Source: Closterium sp. NIES-65
Taxonomy: Eukaryota > Streptophyta > Zygnematophyceae > Desmidiales > Closteriaceae
Assembly (NCBI GenBank): GCA_948144175.1
Contig: CANXME010002130.1
Span: 124,001 to 188,000, forward strand
DNA length: 64,000 bases
Direction: 5' to 3'
Below are positions 24,125 through 37,500 of this stretch, piece by piece (position 1 is the stretch's first letter; the number at the start of each line of letters is the position of its first letter). Under the pieces are notes generated by a model that was given only the letters and a program-made list of their open reading frames with translations, was not told where the DNA came from and made no database searches. A program made the position numbers and the translations under genes.

Positions 24125-24652
24125 TGGTATCAGAGCGGTCAGGGAGAATTCAACTTCTATTAAGATACCGACAACATCAACAGGCATGGCTACACAAAAA
24201 GAAAGGAGCTCCTCCAATGGCTCCCAGGGCACTACTCCTACTCCACCTCCTGCCTCTGGCCTACAGACAGAGGAGGGTACGGCAACAAGACCCAGGGCAA
24301 CATCCACCGAGACTCCTGCGAATCAACCTGCAGACTTTGACCAGAGCATGATGGAGAAATTCTTCTCCTTCATGTCCTTCTACGAGCAACACCAGCAATC
24401 GGCACCTGCGCAGTCACACAATAGCAACAACAACGGAGCAACTCCCATGAGTCTCGATGGCTCATCATACGCACGAGGAAATCAACAGCAGCAGCCTACC
24501 TTTGCTCCGTACGAGCGCGGGTCCATCAGCTTTATGCCACACCCGCAGCCTTCACCTGGACAAGAAAAGTCACTGGACGCATTACAAGTTCAGTCACAGT
24601 TCGCGCACAATCTGAAGATGCAGACGTCAAGACCAGGCCCTCAGATATCAGC

Positions 24653-25126
24653 GTAAAACACGCTGATTAGGCTGATTTTGTAGCTGTGATTTTCGTTTTC
24701 CCTGAAATTTCAGTAACTTCTTTATATTTGCACTGATTTTTCAGTTTGAAGTATAGGACTACCCTGACGAATTAGTGTATAGGTGTACCAGTGACACTGA
24801 ACCATCAGTATAGTGTACTGATTCACACTGATTCGGACTTACAAAAATGCATAGGGTACAAGACATGGGGTGCGCGGACGTGAGAATAGGCCGTAAAACA
24901 CCACCACGCACTAGTAAACCTCTCACTCACGGGACTTAAACCCATGACCTCTCTAACAACAGAACGAAGCCTCAGACAGCTACGTTAAAAATACTGATTA
25001 CGAAGTTTAAATTAAATTCCTACACTAATAAATCAGTTAACCATGAAGTTTTACCCTGACAAAATCAGCATAAACTTCACCCCCAACGCTGATTTGGTCA
25101 CTACTTTGGGCAGGGCACGCTGATCC
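24653..25126 (-). mobile_element. 474-bp short insertion with a tRNA-like promoter core (SINE- or MITE-like)
   Basis: An AT-rich segment lies between two copies of ATCAGC (24,647-24,652 and 25,127-25,132), which I read as a target duplication. On the minus strand it carries GTAGCTGTCTGAGG (near 24,985) and GGTTTAAGTCCC (near 24,940). Their order and spacing resemble the A and B boxes of a tRNA-derived SINE. Against a plain SINE, there is no A-rich tail. CTGAT/ATCAG words also cluster at both ends, which is more like the subterminal repeats of a DNA transposon. No coding frame was found. The class is unresolved, but the insertion is well supported because the flanking DNA is Copia gag on both sides. 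Confidence 0.65.
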
Positions 25127-26482
25127 ATCAGCATGCCCTGAAACCAATCTGGGGGCCTGGTCAAGACCTTTCGATGGAAAGGATTTCTTCACCTGGTCGT
25201 TTGACTTCGAGTTAATGATGGAAGGCGCGCAGATACTTGGCTTCTTCGACAGGTCCCTGCCATACCCAATGAACGGCACACAGTATGAGAAGCAGCAGTA
25301 CACCTATCAGACGATGATGGCGTACACGATTCTACTGTGAAACATCACCCCGACCCAACAGCAGAATATATGGTCTTACCCAGGTTACGGCAACTCCGCG
25401 GAGCTCGCATACAACCACTTCAAGAGCCTGTATCAAGCGTAAATCAAAGTCGGTTAATGGCGCAACTGACAACGGTCGAAATGAAACCAGGCGAAAAAGG
25501 AATGGCGTATATCAGCCGATGTCGCGAGTTGCGCGACAAGCTTCTTTGATGCGGAGGGTCGATTTCTGAAGACGCCTTCGTGACAGCTATCATTGGCGGC
25601 CTCGGTCCTCAATGGCGCGCCACAAAGGCCATTCTCTGAGCCTACGGAAGAATCTCCAAAGCAGCACTCTGCGCTGAAATCCATGCCGAGCAACAAGACA
25701 TGGACCTGCAAGACGAACGATACAAGAAGAAGACATCAGCACCGGAATTTGCATTCCACACACAGCGACGCTACAACAATAACAAACAACAACAACCAAA
25801 GCCCGTACCTCCGTTCTGCCACATCTGCAAGACGTCAGGGCACCCGCGCACGCACCGTACTACTCACCAGAAGAACAACTCGACGACACCACACCTCACC
25901 GCGATTCACTCCAACCGAATCTGACATACGCAGCCATCGCCCAAAGCGAGCCATCGGGAAAGGACACGTGGTTCTTGGACAGTTGCTGCGGACAACACAT
26001 GTGTTCTTCAGGACGCTTCGTGCAACGAGAGTACCAACTCCAACGTGAAGTAGTCATCACCGTCGCCAACAACGAAAGCCTGCGCACACGATGACAAGGA
26101 ATCGTTCAGCTTTAGTCACGAGAAACAAACGTCATACTACAAATGTCCAAGGTCTTAATCGCAGAAGGCCTCGGCTACAACTTACTCAGCGTTAGCCAAC
26201 TGATGGCTAAAGGTATCCACCTTGAAGCAGACAGCACCACTCAGATTTTCAAGCTGTACCACGCGAAGGGCGGCCTCTACATCGGAAAAGCGATCCTGAA
26301 AAATAACGTCTTCGTTCTTGATTTTGTTCCAGATCTCGACACAGCAGACAGCGACGGCATCATCACCTTCACTTCCTGGACCCATCCTCTAGACCTTGAT
26401 CCAGACTTCAGCCCCGGCGGCTTTTGGTATTAACACACCATCCCTGAGGCAGAAAGAACAAGGGCGTTAGCAACAATCCAAA

Positions 26483-26640
26483 CAACATCGGCAGCAGCAG
26501 AGACAACAGCAGAGACAACATCGGCAGCAGCAGAGACAACATCGGCAGCAGCAGAGACAACATTGGCAGCAGCAGAGACAACATCGGCAGCAGCAGAAAC
26601 AACATCGGCAGCAGCAGAGACATCAACGGCAGCAACAGGA
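26483..26640 (+). repeat. 21-bp tandem repeat coding a seven-residue unit in C1
   Basis: About seven copies of a 21-bp unit built on GACAACATCGGCAGCAGCAG encode ETTSAAA-type heptads in the pol frame, between the protease-like block and GAG-pre-integrase. It looks like an expanded low-complexity linker. Confidence 0.8.
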
Positions 26641-29600
26641 ACGTCAACGCCAGTCGCTGGTCCTTCAACGGCACCACTCCTCGTCGATGACACACCACCG
26701 ACACCCGCGCAACAACTACACCCAGCACCACGAGAAGTTCATCAAAGCGCCAACTTCACCGCCAGCTTCTATTCCAACTCTGATCTATATCGGCGCTCAC
26801 CCGGACATCGTGCAACCGAAGGAACCTGGCACGCAAGAATGGGACATCCAAGCAACACGGTGTTAAACAACACGATAAGAGCAGGCGTGCTCGATAAAGA
26901 CTCTCTACTCCTAACTGACGGCAGAGAACTTCAGCGAGCTCGAGGAACATGTTTCACTTGTCCCGAAGCTGACTTACCGCATCAACCGTTCGCGTCCCAC
27001 CACAACCCAAGCGCACCAGCTTACGCGCCACTCGAGAAGGTGTACAGCGACATCTTGTACAACCGCGAGCCTAGACAAAACGCGTACAACTACACCATCA
27101 CCTTCATCGACGCCGCCACACGATATGTCTGGCATCTAAACCTTCCGAGCAAAGACATGGCCTTTGAAGCCTTCGTCGCATGGCTCCCAGTAGCAAAGAG
27201 AGAGTCGGGCGTCAAACTGAAGAGCTTCCAGTCACACGGGGGAGGAGAATACACCTCACAAAGGTTCAAGCAGTACTTGGCTGAAAGGGGAATCAAGCGG
27301 CTCATTTCCCTTCCCTACGCCCATCAACAGCAAGGTGTAGCAGAAAGGATGAACAGGACCCTCCAAAACACCATGCGCAAGCTGCTACGTGGCATGCACC
27401 TGCCCAACCACCAGTGGCCCGAAGCAATGGACCACGCCGTCATGCTGCACAACTTGCTCGCGTCATCATCGCTCCCGAGCAACGCATCACCGCACCTGCT
27501 GTGGACACGAAAACTGGGCAGCACAAAAATGTTAAGGGTCTTCGACTGCATGGTACAGTACCGGCCTCCATCGGCACGAGCTGGCCGGTTCTCACAACGC
27601 GCACAGTGGGGACTACACCTGGGCATCGAAAAACACTACAACGCATGGAAGATTTTCGACGTCGAGACAAAGGAAACAATAGCAACACGTGATGTCATCT
27701 TCTACGAAAACCTCACCCTCCGGTATCACCTTGCCAACTTGCAAGAAGGAAACCCCGATCGCTCCGATGGTTTTCAAGGCACCCGAGCCTTCGCCTCGGC
27801 ATATGACAAAGCTGACTAGGACAAGCAGAACGTGGAAGGAGCCTCGGAAGAAGCCAGACCCCTCCCCAACTGCTCCGTCGACGTGCCAATGGACGACGAA
27901 AACCCACGCGAAAGCATCAACGCCGAAACCTATTATCACTTCGCTGACAACGATTACGTTACACCTGCACAAGTCAACATCGACGAAGCAGAACGCGTAG
28001 GACCCAATTTCGCACCTGATCCAGAAGCGAGAGACGAAGCTGTTTATCCCGCGGACACTTCACTCCCCCGCTACACACAGAGTGGACTCCAAATCCTTGG
28101 CCTCGTCACCGCAGTTCACGGCGCAGCCATTCCTAAAGAGCCTGCGACAGTTCAACACGCTCTGGGGGGGGAACATAAGGAAAAATGGCGCGAAGCCATG
28201 GATAGGGAACTAAAGGCACTGGAGGAACGCAACACCTGGAAGGTCGTCCCTATCAGCGTAGCACGGAACAAAACTATACTCATCGGGAAGTGGGTCTTCC
28301 GTGTGAAGACAAAGGCTCATGGCACCATCGACAAGTTTAAAGCTCGTTGGGTCGTACGCGGCTTCGACCAAGAACACGGACGAGACATCACCGAAACTTT
28401 CGCTCCGGTCAGTTGACACACTTTGCTCCGAATCCTCCTCGCGATCGCCGCCATGGAGAAGAAGAAGTTGCGGCAAATCGACGTCGCAAACGCATTCCTC
28501 TACGCACCTGTTGACGCATAAATCTTCGTCGAATTACCGCACGGCTCCAACGGTGAGCCCAATCAAGTCTGTCAGCTGCTGAAGTCGCTCTATGGCATGA
28601 AGCAAGCTCCACGGCTATGGCAACAATACATGCACGCTCGCCTCATTCGCATCGGCTTCAAACAACTACCGCATGATCAGGGCATGTACCGGCTCACGAA
28701 GAACACCGACTACATCCTGTTAATTGTCTACGTAGACGATCTACTCTACATCGGCTCGACCGACGGCATCACAACCTGGTTCGAAGGGGAGCTACAGAAG
28801 GACCTCACGCTCATGGTCTCATCTACCGTCACACAGTACCTCGGTCTCAACATCTGAGAAGAGGAAGACGTGATCCACCTCAGTGCCGCGAAATACGCAG
28901 ACACCATCGCCAAGCGCTTCGCACTCACACCGACCGCCATCTCCACACCGTACCGCTACACGACAGGAAGCAGCAAGGGAAGCTCCGCTCTACTTAAGCC
29001 CGCCGGCATACGCGACTACTAAAGGAAACTGGGTTGCCTCTTTTTCGCAGCTGTCACCTGCTGCCCGGACCTATCGTACTCTGCAAGTTAGCTCGCCACC
29101 TACATCAAGAAGCCTGAAGCGGAACATCTAGCTGAGCTCGACCGCGCTCTTCACTACCTCGTCACCACCCTGACGATCAGCCTAACTTACTACAAGAACG
29201 CAACTGCACCACCTAAGTTAATCGGCTACGTCGACGTCGATCATGCTGGCGACTCCGACAACAGGCGCTCTCGGACCGGCTACATCTACCGCCTCGAACC
29301 TATCGGACCTATCTCTTGGCAGTCGAGCAAGCAGGAGTTAATCGCCCTCTCGTCAGCTGAAGAAGAATATATTGCACTCTGTTCAGCCACCAAGGAAGGA
29401 CTTTACCTTCGCGAACTGCTGGAAGAAGCGAAGCTGGCTCAGTTACCCAACTTCACTCTGTTTTGCGACAACCAGTCGGCAATTCGCATTGCCAACAAGA
29501 ACGGCTTCGCGAACAGGACGAAACACATCGCCCTGCGATATTTCTTCGTGAAGGACGAGATCGAGAAAGGGAGGCTCGAGCTGTCATATTGCCCCACGTC

Positions 29601-29717
29601 CGAGATGGCAGCTGACTACCTGACCAAGAAGCTCGGAAAGCAGAAGTTCGAGTACTGCATGCTGCTGACTGGACAGAGCCACGTCACCAGCAGCGACACT
29701 CCAGAAGCGAAGGGGAG

Positions 29718-29987
29718 TGTTGGAAACAATCGATCTTAAACGCCTCTGTCGTGTCAGAACACGAAGGCACAAACAAAGCGAAGCATATCGAAGCACCGGC
29801 GAGTCAACCCTCGGAGGTTGAAAGTAACTGTTGGAGGTTACGCGAAAGTCAAAGGTCTGCGACTTTTGACCTGACAAAGTATAGCGCGACAGCAACGACA
29901 CACAACTGACTCGCTACAGAGCAGTTGCCCGAGTCGTCACTGTATCGAACCGCAACAGCAACAGTTATAACTGTACCCCTTCATATT
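29718..29987 (+). repeat. 3' LTR of C1, first part
   Basis: It begins TGTTGGAAACAATCG and runs to TTCATATT, where the target duplication ATATT (29,983-29,987) marks the entry of C2. The LTR resumes at 43,032. Confidence 0.9.
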
Positions 29988-30377
29988 TGTAGATATAACC
30001 AGAGGATCCAGTAGACAAGATAGGATCTTAGAAGTCTGGGAGGAGACAATGAACTCTCTGTAGTGACCTTGTTGAATAATAATTGAAAGATAACAAGATG
30101 ATTGAAAGATAGGAGTACAAGGGATTAAATAGAAATCTAGCTAGCCATATACTCTGAGGGGTACATTCCCTTATTAAATGTATTGCATAGCTACAGTACG
30201 CGCGACTATTGCTATCCTCAACAGTTACCATGTTGGAGTGAGTTAACTGTCGCGCGGTTGCTGGATCGTCAAAGGTCACGACCGTTGACTTCCTCATGCT
30301 CTATATGAGCTATTGCGGTACTAGTACAGTGGAGCAGCTTCGGGAATGCTTTATATAACCTTATGGTTGTTTCAACA
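29988..30377 (-). repeat. 3' LTR of C2
   Basis: The plus strand begins TGTAGATATAACCAGAGG and ends TTGTTTCAACA. CTCCCCTTCATTCC follows, the complement of the purine tract that precedes a 3' LTR. Confidence 0.9.
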
Positions 30378-33300
30378 CTCCCCTTCATTCCTGAAGGTGG
30401 GCCACGTGGGATTTCTTGGCGATCCCGCAGAGGTCGGTGCATCGTTGGTACTGTTGACGTGGCAGTTTCTTTGTCAGGAAATCAGCTGCCATGTCACCGG
30501 TCGTGCAGTACGTCAGCTTGACTTTCCCCTTGTCCATTTCATCCTTCATGAAGAAGTAGCGAAGGGCGATGTGCTTGGTGCGGTTGACAAAGCCGGGTTT
30601 GTTCGCGATCTTTATCACGCTCTGATTGTCGCAGAGTAACGTGAAGTGCCCGTTCATTGTCACTTTTGCCTCCTGCAGGAGCTCCATCAGGTACAGTCCT
30701 TCGCAAACAGCTGCGCTGGCTGCGATGAATTCTGCTTCTGGTGACAAAAGAGCGATGAGTTCCTATTTCTGGGAGTTCCAGGAGATGAGTCCCGCTGGTT
30801 GGAGTTGGAAAATGAATCCTGTGCGGGAGCGTCGGTTGTCGACATCTCCAGCGTGGTCGGCATCTATGTAGCCATGGAGTTGTAGAGTAGCGGTGAGATT
30901 AGCTTCGTAGGTGAGACCTACGTCGGGAAAGGAGATGAAGTACTACAGTGCTCGGCGTAGATCTAGTAGATTCTCCCCTTCAGGTCGCTTCAGGTACTGT
31001 ACGAGCTGGCTTGCGACGTAGGAGAGATCGGGCCGGCACGTGACGGCGGCGAACAGGAGACATCCCAGCTGCTGCTGATAAAGACGATGGTTGTCGGGAG
31101 AGAGAGGTGTGGTGTCGGGCTCGTGGGTATGAGGAGGAGTGCGATAAGGGGTGGTGAGGTTGATCGGTGCGATGGCAAATCGCTTTGCGAGTGTTTCGGC
31201 GTACTTGGCGGCGGAGAGGTGAATAGAGGATGCGGACTGGGTCACATTGAGGCCGAGAAACTGGGTGACGTTGTGGTTTACTGTCACCTCCAGCTTCTCC
31301 TTGACATCAGCCTCAAACTGGTCCAGCAGCTCCGTGTCGTCGCCGTTCTAGAGGAGGTCGTTGACGTAGGCGACGAGGAGGATAAATTTCCCGCGCGATT
31401 TTCGCCTGTACATTCCGAGGTCGTGCGGCAGCTGAGTGAAGCCGAGCTCAAGGAGGACGGAATGGAGGTACTGCTGCCACAGACGAGGTGCCTGCTTGAT
31501 TCCGTAGAGGGATTTTTGGAGGAGGCACACAGCGCCATCGTTTTCTTCGAATGCGTGCGGCTGCTCGACGAAATTTATGGCATTGACGGGGGCGTATAGG
31601 AAGGCACTGCCGACGTTGATTTGCTGGAGCGGTCGCTATTTGATGGCGGCGATGCAGAGAAGAATCCGCACAGAGGTGTGGCGGCCAACTGGAGCGTAGG
31701 TGAGAGTGAAATCTACCAGGTGCGTTTGTTCAAATCCTTGTACCACCCAACGTGCCTTGTACTTGTCGACTGAGCCATCGGCGAGAGTTTTGATGCGGAA
31801 AACCCATTTTCCGCTGAGAATTTTTCTCCCCTTTGCCAATGACCGAGGGACTAGTTTCCAGGTGCCACGTTTCTTCAGCGACGCAATTTCGGCGGCCATG
31901 GCTGCTCTCCATTTTTCACTGTCGGGGCTAGACAGGGCTTGGCGGACTGTGGTTGATTCCTTGGGCGAGGTGTGGCGAACAGCGACGGTGAAGCCGAGGA
32001 CGCGGAGACTGGTTTCGTCAGTCTTTTCGTAGTGAAGTCGGTCGTAGTCATGGAAGCTGGTAACTTCCACCACGTCATCATCGCTGTCGTTGCCAAGGCG
32101 GAGGGTATCTTGCGACGTGTTGGGTTGTGGTAACTCGGCATCAAGCGATCGGCGCGCCTCACTGTAGTAGTCATGAGCCTTGCGTGTTATGTCGTTAGGA
32201 TTGGGTTGGTGTAGAGGTACAAATATCGGAGTCCCGAATTGGCTTGTGAGGGGGATGCTTGGAGCGGAGTCCATTGGGGTGACATCAGGTGCGTCTACAT
32301 CCTCGGCCAGGTCAGCTTCGTCGTGTGACATGGCGAAGCTGCGGTGGCCCTCAAAGAGCCTCTCAGGAAGTTTGTTGGCTTCCTGGTGCTCCTTAAAAAG
32401 GGGTAGAGTCAGCTTCTCGTAGAAGATGCAGTCACGTGATTTCGTCACCTCGTGTGTCGCGTAGTCCAGCACGATCCATGCCTTGAATTCCTTCTCGATC
32501 CCGAGGTGGATGCCCCATCGTGCCCGGTCAGCAAATTTTCCGGTTCTCGCAGTGTGGGGTCTGTACTGTACCATGCAGCCAAACACCCGAAGCAGGCGTG
32601 TATCTGCTTTTTTGCCCGTCCATGCCCGGTAGGGAGAGTTGGTGTTCTCGAGGCTTCGCGAGGACAGCAAGTTGTGCAGCCGAACAGCGTGATTCATCGC
32701 AAACGGCCAATATTTTGTTGGGATGGCCGACTGCTTCATCAGAGCCCTCATCCGCGTGGCGAGGCTTCTGTTTGTCCGTTCTGTTACTCCTTGCTGTTGG
32801 TGAGCGTAGGGCAGGGACACCAGGTGCTCAATCCCCTTCTGCTTGAGGAGCTCCTTGAACTCGTCTGAGAAGAACTCCAGGGCTCCGTCCGTCTGCCAGG
32901 TCTTGAGTTTGAGACCGGACTGTCGCTCAGCCCGCTTCATCCATGCAATGAAGCACTCGAAGGCCAGAGACGTGCTGTCGATGTTGACGGCCCAGACGTA
33001 GCGAATAGATGTGTTGATGAAGGTAAGTGTGTACTGCTCCCCGTCGAGCCCCTCCTGGCTGAGCACCATAAAATCGCTCTAAACCTTGTCCAGCGGCTTG
33101 TAGCGTTCATACCCTGGGGGCAAATTGGGGAACGGCTGGTGATTGAGCGACGCGGTTGGGCAGACGATGCATGGCAGGTTAGGTGAGTCTGCGGTGAGGG
33201 AACAGCGCTTCGTTGTCGAAGACTCCAGCCTTGAGCGAGTTCTTGAGCGTGGCGTGGGAGGGATGTCCGAGCCGTTGGTGCCATGTTCCTGGGTCCGCAC

Positions 33301-34059
33301 GGTAACCGACCATCTTCTGATAATATTTTTGTCGCGCTGCTTCGTCGTTTGCCTCCCCTCCATGTCCTGCGTCGGCGGCGTTGTCGGTATCGGCGGCGAG
33401 CGCACGAATTGCTTTTCGCTCCAGAAGTGCGCGGGGAATCCCGATGATGTCGTCGGTGTCGCCGGCTTCGACTTGGTCTCCGGTAACGAGCAGGCTCTGG
33501 TTGGGCCACTCCCAAACTGGGAGTCCCGTCATGGGATTCTGAAGTAGTTGTATTCAGCGCCGATGACCTCAATTTCTTGTGGTCCTTGGACTGGCGGCTC
33601 CGGCTCCTCGGTAGGTTCGGGCAACTCCGTTGGTTCTCCCATAAATTCGAAGGTCTCCTGTTGAAACGGCGCCCCATCCGCTTGCGGCTGCTTCTTCTGG
33701 AGTTAAAACTTCTCCCCAGGATCCGAGCGCGGGCTCGGAAGTGTTCCAGCCCGGCCAGCGTGTTTCCGCCAGCTTGTTTTCCTCGGTTGGTTGTGTTGCA
33801 GGTCCTGACGTGCCGCTGTCTTCTTCCATTGTGGCAGGTCCGGTTTCTGCAGGGTTGGTGGTCGAGGCAGTCGGAACGGTGCGCAGGCGAAGGAGGCCGT
33901 CGGAGGCAGGTCGCTCGAGATCCATTTCGTCAGGATGTGACCATGTTGGCGGCTCTGTGGGAGTTGTTTTCAACAGCAGTGTACGGTGGGAATCGCCGGT
34001 GGTGCCTTGAGCCGAGAATTGCAGAACGAAGACTCCATCGTCATCGATCGCCTTACCGG
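30378..34059 (-). mobile_element. C2, piece: RNase H, RT, integrase and GAG-pre-integrase
   Basis: On the minus strand the longest clean frame (33,069-31,636) holds the integrase core and the start of RT. Its words include WQTDGALEFFSDEFKELL near 32,900, HAVRLHNLL near 32,690 and WVFRIKTLADGSVDKYKARW near 31,780. RT continues as QKSLYGIKQAPRLWQQYL near 31,510. RNase H includes SPEAEFIAASAAVCEGLYL near 30,745. The edge with Copia D, near 34,060, is approximate. Confidence 0.85.
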
Positions 34060-34560
34060 CCCCGTCGCCGCCCCTCGCGGCCCCTTCGCCGCCCCTACCG
34101 GCCCCGTCGCCGCCCCTCGCGGCCCCTTCGCCGCCCCTACCGGCCCCGTCGCCGCCCCTACACAGCCCCGTCGCCGCCCCTAGCGGCCCCGTCGCCGCCC
34201 CTCGCGGCCCCGTCGCCGCCCCTCGCGGCCCCGTCGCCGCCCTTAGCGGCCCCATCGCCGCCCCTTACGGCCCCGTCGCCGCCCCTTTCGACCCCTCCCC
34301 GGCCCCTTCACCGCCGAGCCGCCAAGCAACCGAAGAGCCGAGCAGCCAAGCCGCCCACCCGCCGAGCCGCCGAACCGCCCAGCAGCCGAGCCGCCGAGCC
34401 GCCCAGCGGCCGAGCCCCCGAGCCGCCGAGCAGCCGAGCCGCCGAGCCGCCCAGCAGCCGAGCCGACGAGGCCGCCGTCGAGCCGCCACTACCGAGCCAC
34501 TGCCGAGCCGCTGCTACCGCGGTTGCCGCCCTGTTCCTTCCGGCGCGCCCCGGCCCTACC
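34060..34560 (+). repeat. GC-rich tandem leader of Copia D
   Basis: Units built on CCCGTCGCCGCCCCTCGCGG (34,060-34,310) grade into GAGCCGCC-type units (34,310-34,500). The position, just upstream of gag, is the same as in the other Copia elements of this family, but the unit sequence differs. Confidence 0.78.
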
Positions 34561-37500
34561 CACCCGGACTGGTGAGAGCACTCCCTGCTAGACCACTACT
34601 ATCATGGCTACCCCCAGTGTCCTTACCTTTGATGCTGAGGGTCGTGCTGTTGACTTCGAGGTCTGGGTAGATGACCTACAGCTCTTCCTACAGTGTGATA
34701 GGGCAGACGGACTCTCTGTGTTCGATCTCACCTATGGTGCCTCTCCTGCCTTGCCTACTGATGTTGACAGCACTCTTCGCTCACATTGGGCCACCCGCGA
34801 TGCTGCTGCCCGTCTTGCTGTGCGTCCCCACTTACCGACCACTGAGCGTGCGCACTTTAGTCAGTACAAGAGTGCTAAGACCTTGTACGACGCTGTAGTT
34901 GCATGCTACTCTTCCCCTGCCACTGCTGCCCTTAGCCGCCTCATGCTGCCGTACCTGTTCCCTGACCTCGCAGCCTTTCCCACTATCGCTGACTTCATTA
35001 CGCACCTTCGCATTAGTGACACCCGCTACCAAGCTGCGCTTCTCGCTGAGTTCTACGCCAAGAAACCCCCCCCCTATGTACATCACCCTCTACTACATAG
35101 TCACCCGGCTCCCTGACTCCCTTCGCTCGGTCAGGGACCACTTCCTCTCTGTTTGCCCCACCACACTCACCGTTGACCTCCTCGAGGAGCGCCTCCTAGC
35201 AGCTGAGAAGAGTATAGTCGCTGTAGGAGCCTCTCGTGGTGACCCTCGTGCCCCCTTCTTTGAAGGGTGCTCCCCCTCCCCCCTGTTGCCCTCTGTTGCC
35301 TCTGCTGCTGTCGTCGACCTCGTTGGCTTCAAGTCGGTCGGAGCTGCGTCTGTCCCTAGCGGGAGACGCCGCACCGGCAAGGGCAAGGAGGGCAAGGGCG
35401 CTGGAGGGGCTGGCGGGGGCGGTGGAGGTGGCGGTGGAGGCAGTGGAGGGGGTGGGGGTGGTGGTGGGAGTGGTGGCCGGGGTGGAGGTGTCGGTGGGAG
35501 CAGTGGAGGCGGAGGAGGCGGCGGCGGTGGCGGTGGGAGCGGCGGCGGCGGAGGTGGCGGAGGCGGCGGCGGCAGCGGTGGAGCTGGTCGCGGCTCTGCG
35601 CAGAGGAGTGGCTCCGGTGGTGGTCCGCGCCAGCTGCAGCAGCACACTCGTGAGACCCCGTCCCCCCAGCAGCTTCGTGAGTGGTACGCTGCGCGTCAGC
35701 GAGGTGGGGGTACTGGTCCCTGTACCTACGTCCTCCGTACCGGCGACCGCACTGGTGAGCAGTGCGGGGGCTTGCACTCCACCCAGCGCTGCTTCGGCTG
35801 CCTGACAGACGCTTGGCATCACCAGTTCCCTGACGCCACTGAGATCCCTCGCTGGGGAGAGATGTCTAGGGCGGGGGTTGCTATCTTTGATCTTGATTAT
35901 GATGCTATTCTTGCTGCCATATATGCTGTGTCTACTAGTGATGAGGGTGACTGTTACCTGTGTGTTCCGCCTGACCCGGGCATTGAGGCTGCTGCTCTAG
36001 GTGCTGGTGAGGCTGCTGCTCTAGGTGCTGGTGAGGCTGCTGTTCTAGGTGCTAGTGCGTCTGCTGCCCCAGGTGCTGGTGAGTCTGCTCTCTCAGGTAC
36101 CACGTTGGCTCAGGCCTTACACACCTTCACCCTCGACTCGGGTGCTTCCCGCTCCTTCTTTCGAGACTGCACCACGCTTACGCCGCTTAGTCGGCCGGTT
36201 GCGGTCTCCCTGGCGGACCCCTCTGGGGGTCCTGTCCTTGCTCGCTTCTCCACTGTCTTACCGTGTCCGGCAGCCCCCTCTGGCACCCTGTCAGGTCTCT
36301 ACCTCCCCTCGTTCTCTAGTAGACACAGCATATATGGCAGCAAGAATAGCATATATGTGTATACTAGTGACGAACTTGGTGAGTGGTGCTGATCTACAGG
36401 ATGGGGGGGTTGACCAGTTCACTCCTGCGAGTCAGCAGGTGACCCACTGCACGTGTGCTCGGACAGGCCGACACTTGGCCACGTTTACCCGTCGGCCGGG
36501 GTCGAGCTTGTACACACTGACTACTGAGTCTCCTCCGATTGCTGAGTCTAGTCAGGTAGTTGCGTCGAGTCAGGTGTTTGCTGCAGCGTCCAGGTCTGGT
36601 CCTGAGTCTGCTCCCTGCTCATGTCGTCTCCTGTCCCACCAGACTCTCCTTTGACACCACCGCCTTGGTCACCCATCCCTGCCTCGTCTCCGAGGCATGG
36701 CCTCCCGTGTCCTTGTCTCTGGTCTCCCCCGGTCCCTCCCTCCCCTCCCTCCGGGGCCTGCCCCTACCTGCGTTCCCTACGTCGACGGGCAGCAGCGCGC
36801 CGCCCCTCACTCCTCCGAGTTTCCTCCGACAGAGGCTCCGCTGCAGACTCTTCGCATGGACGTGTGGGGCCCCGCCCGCGTCCGCGGCCAGGGTCACGAG
36901 CGTTACTTCTTGTTGGTGGTTGGCGACTACTCGCGTTACACCACGGTGTTCCCCTTGCGCAGCAAGGGTGACGTCACTGAGGTGTTGATCGACTGGATCC
37001 GCGCAGCTTGTCTCCAGCTCAGAGAGAGTTTCGGCTCGGACTTTCCTGTTCTGCGTCTGCACTCTGGCAGAGGCGGGGAGTTTTCCTCTGCCCTGCTGGG
37101 AGCCTTCTGTCGTGCACAGGGCATCCGCCAGACCTTCATGATTCCGGCCTCTCCACAGCAAAATGGGATTGCTGAGCGCCGCATTGGCATGGTCATGGAC
37201 GTCGCTCATACGTCCATGATCCATGCGGCTGCTCCCCATTTTCAGTGGCCGTTTGCGGTTCGGTACGCAGCGCATCAGATCAACCTTCAGCCCCGAGTCT
37301 CCTTGCCGGAGACCTCCCCCACCCTGAGGTGGACGGGGAAGGTTGGCGATGCGTCTGCGTTCCGTGTCTGGGGATCTCGGGCGTTTGTCTGCGACTTGTC
37401 TACGGAAAAGCTGTCCCCCCGTGCGGTTACCAGCGTCTTCCTTAGCTTCCCCCCTAACGCGCCTGGTTGGCAGTTTTACCACCCCACCTCACGCCATCTT

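Noticed and set aside
24935-24990. tRNA gene on the minus strand
   Set aside because: Only A- and B-box-like words are present. No acceptor stem or full cloverleaf can be drawn, and the surroundings are a short mobile insertion.
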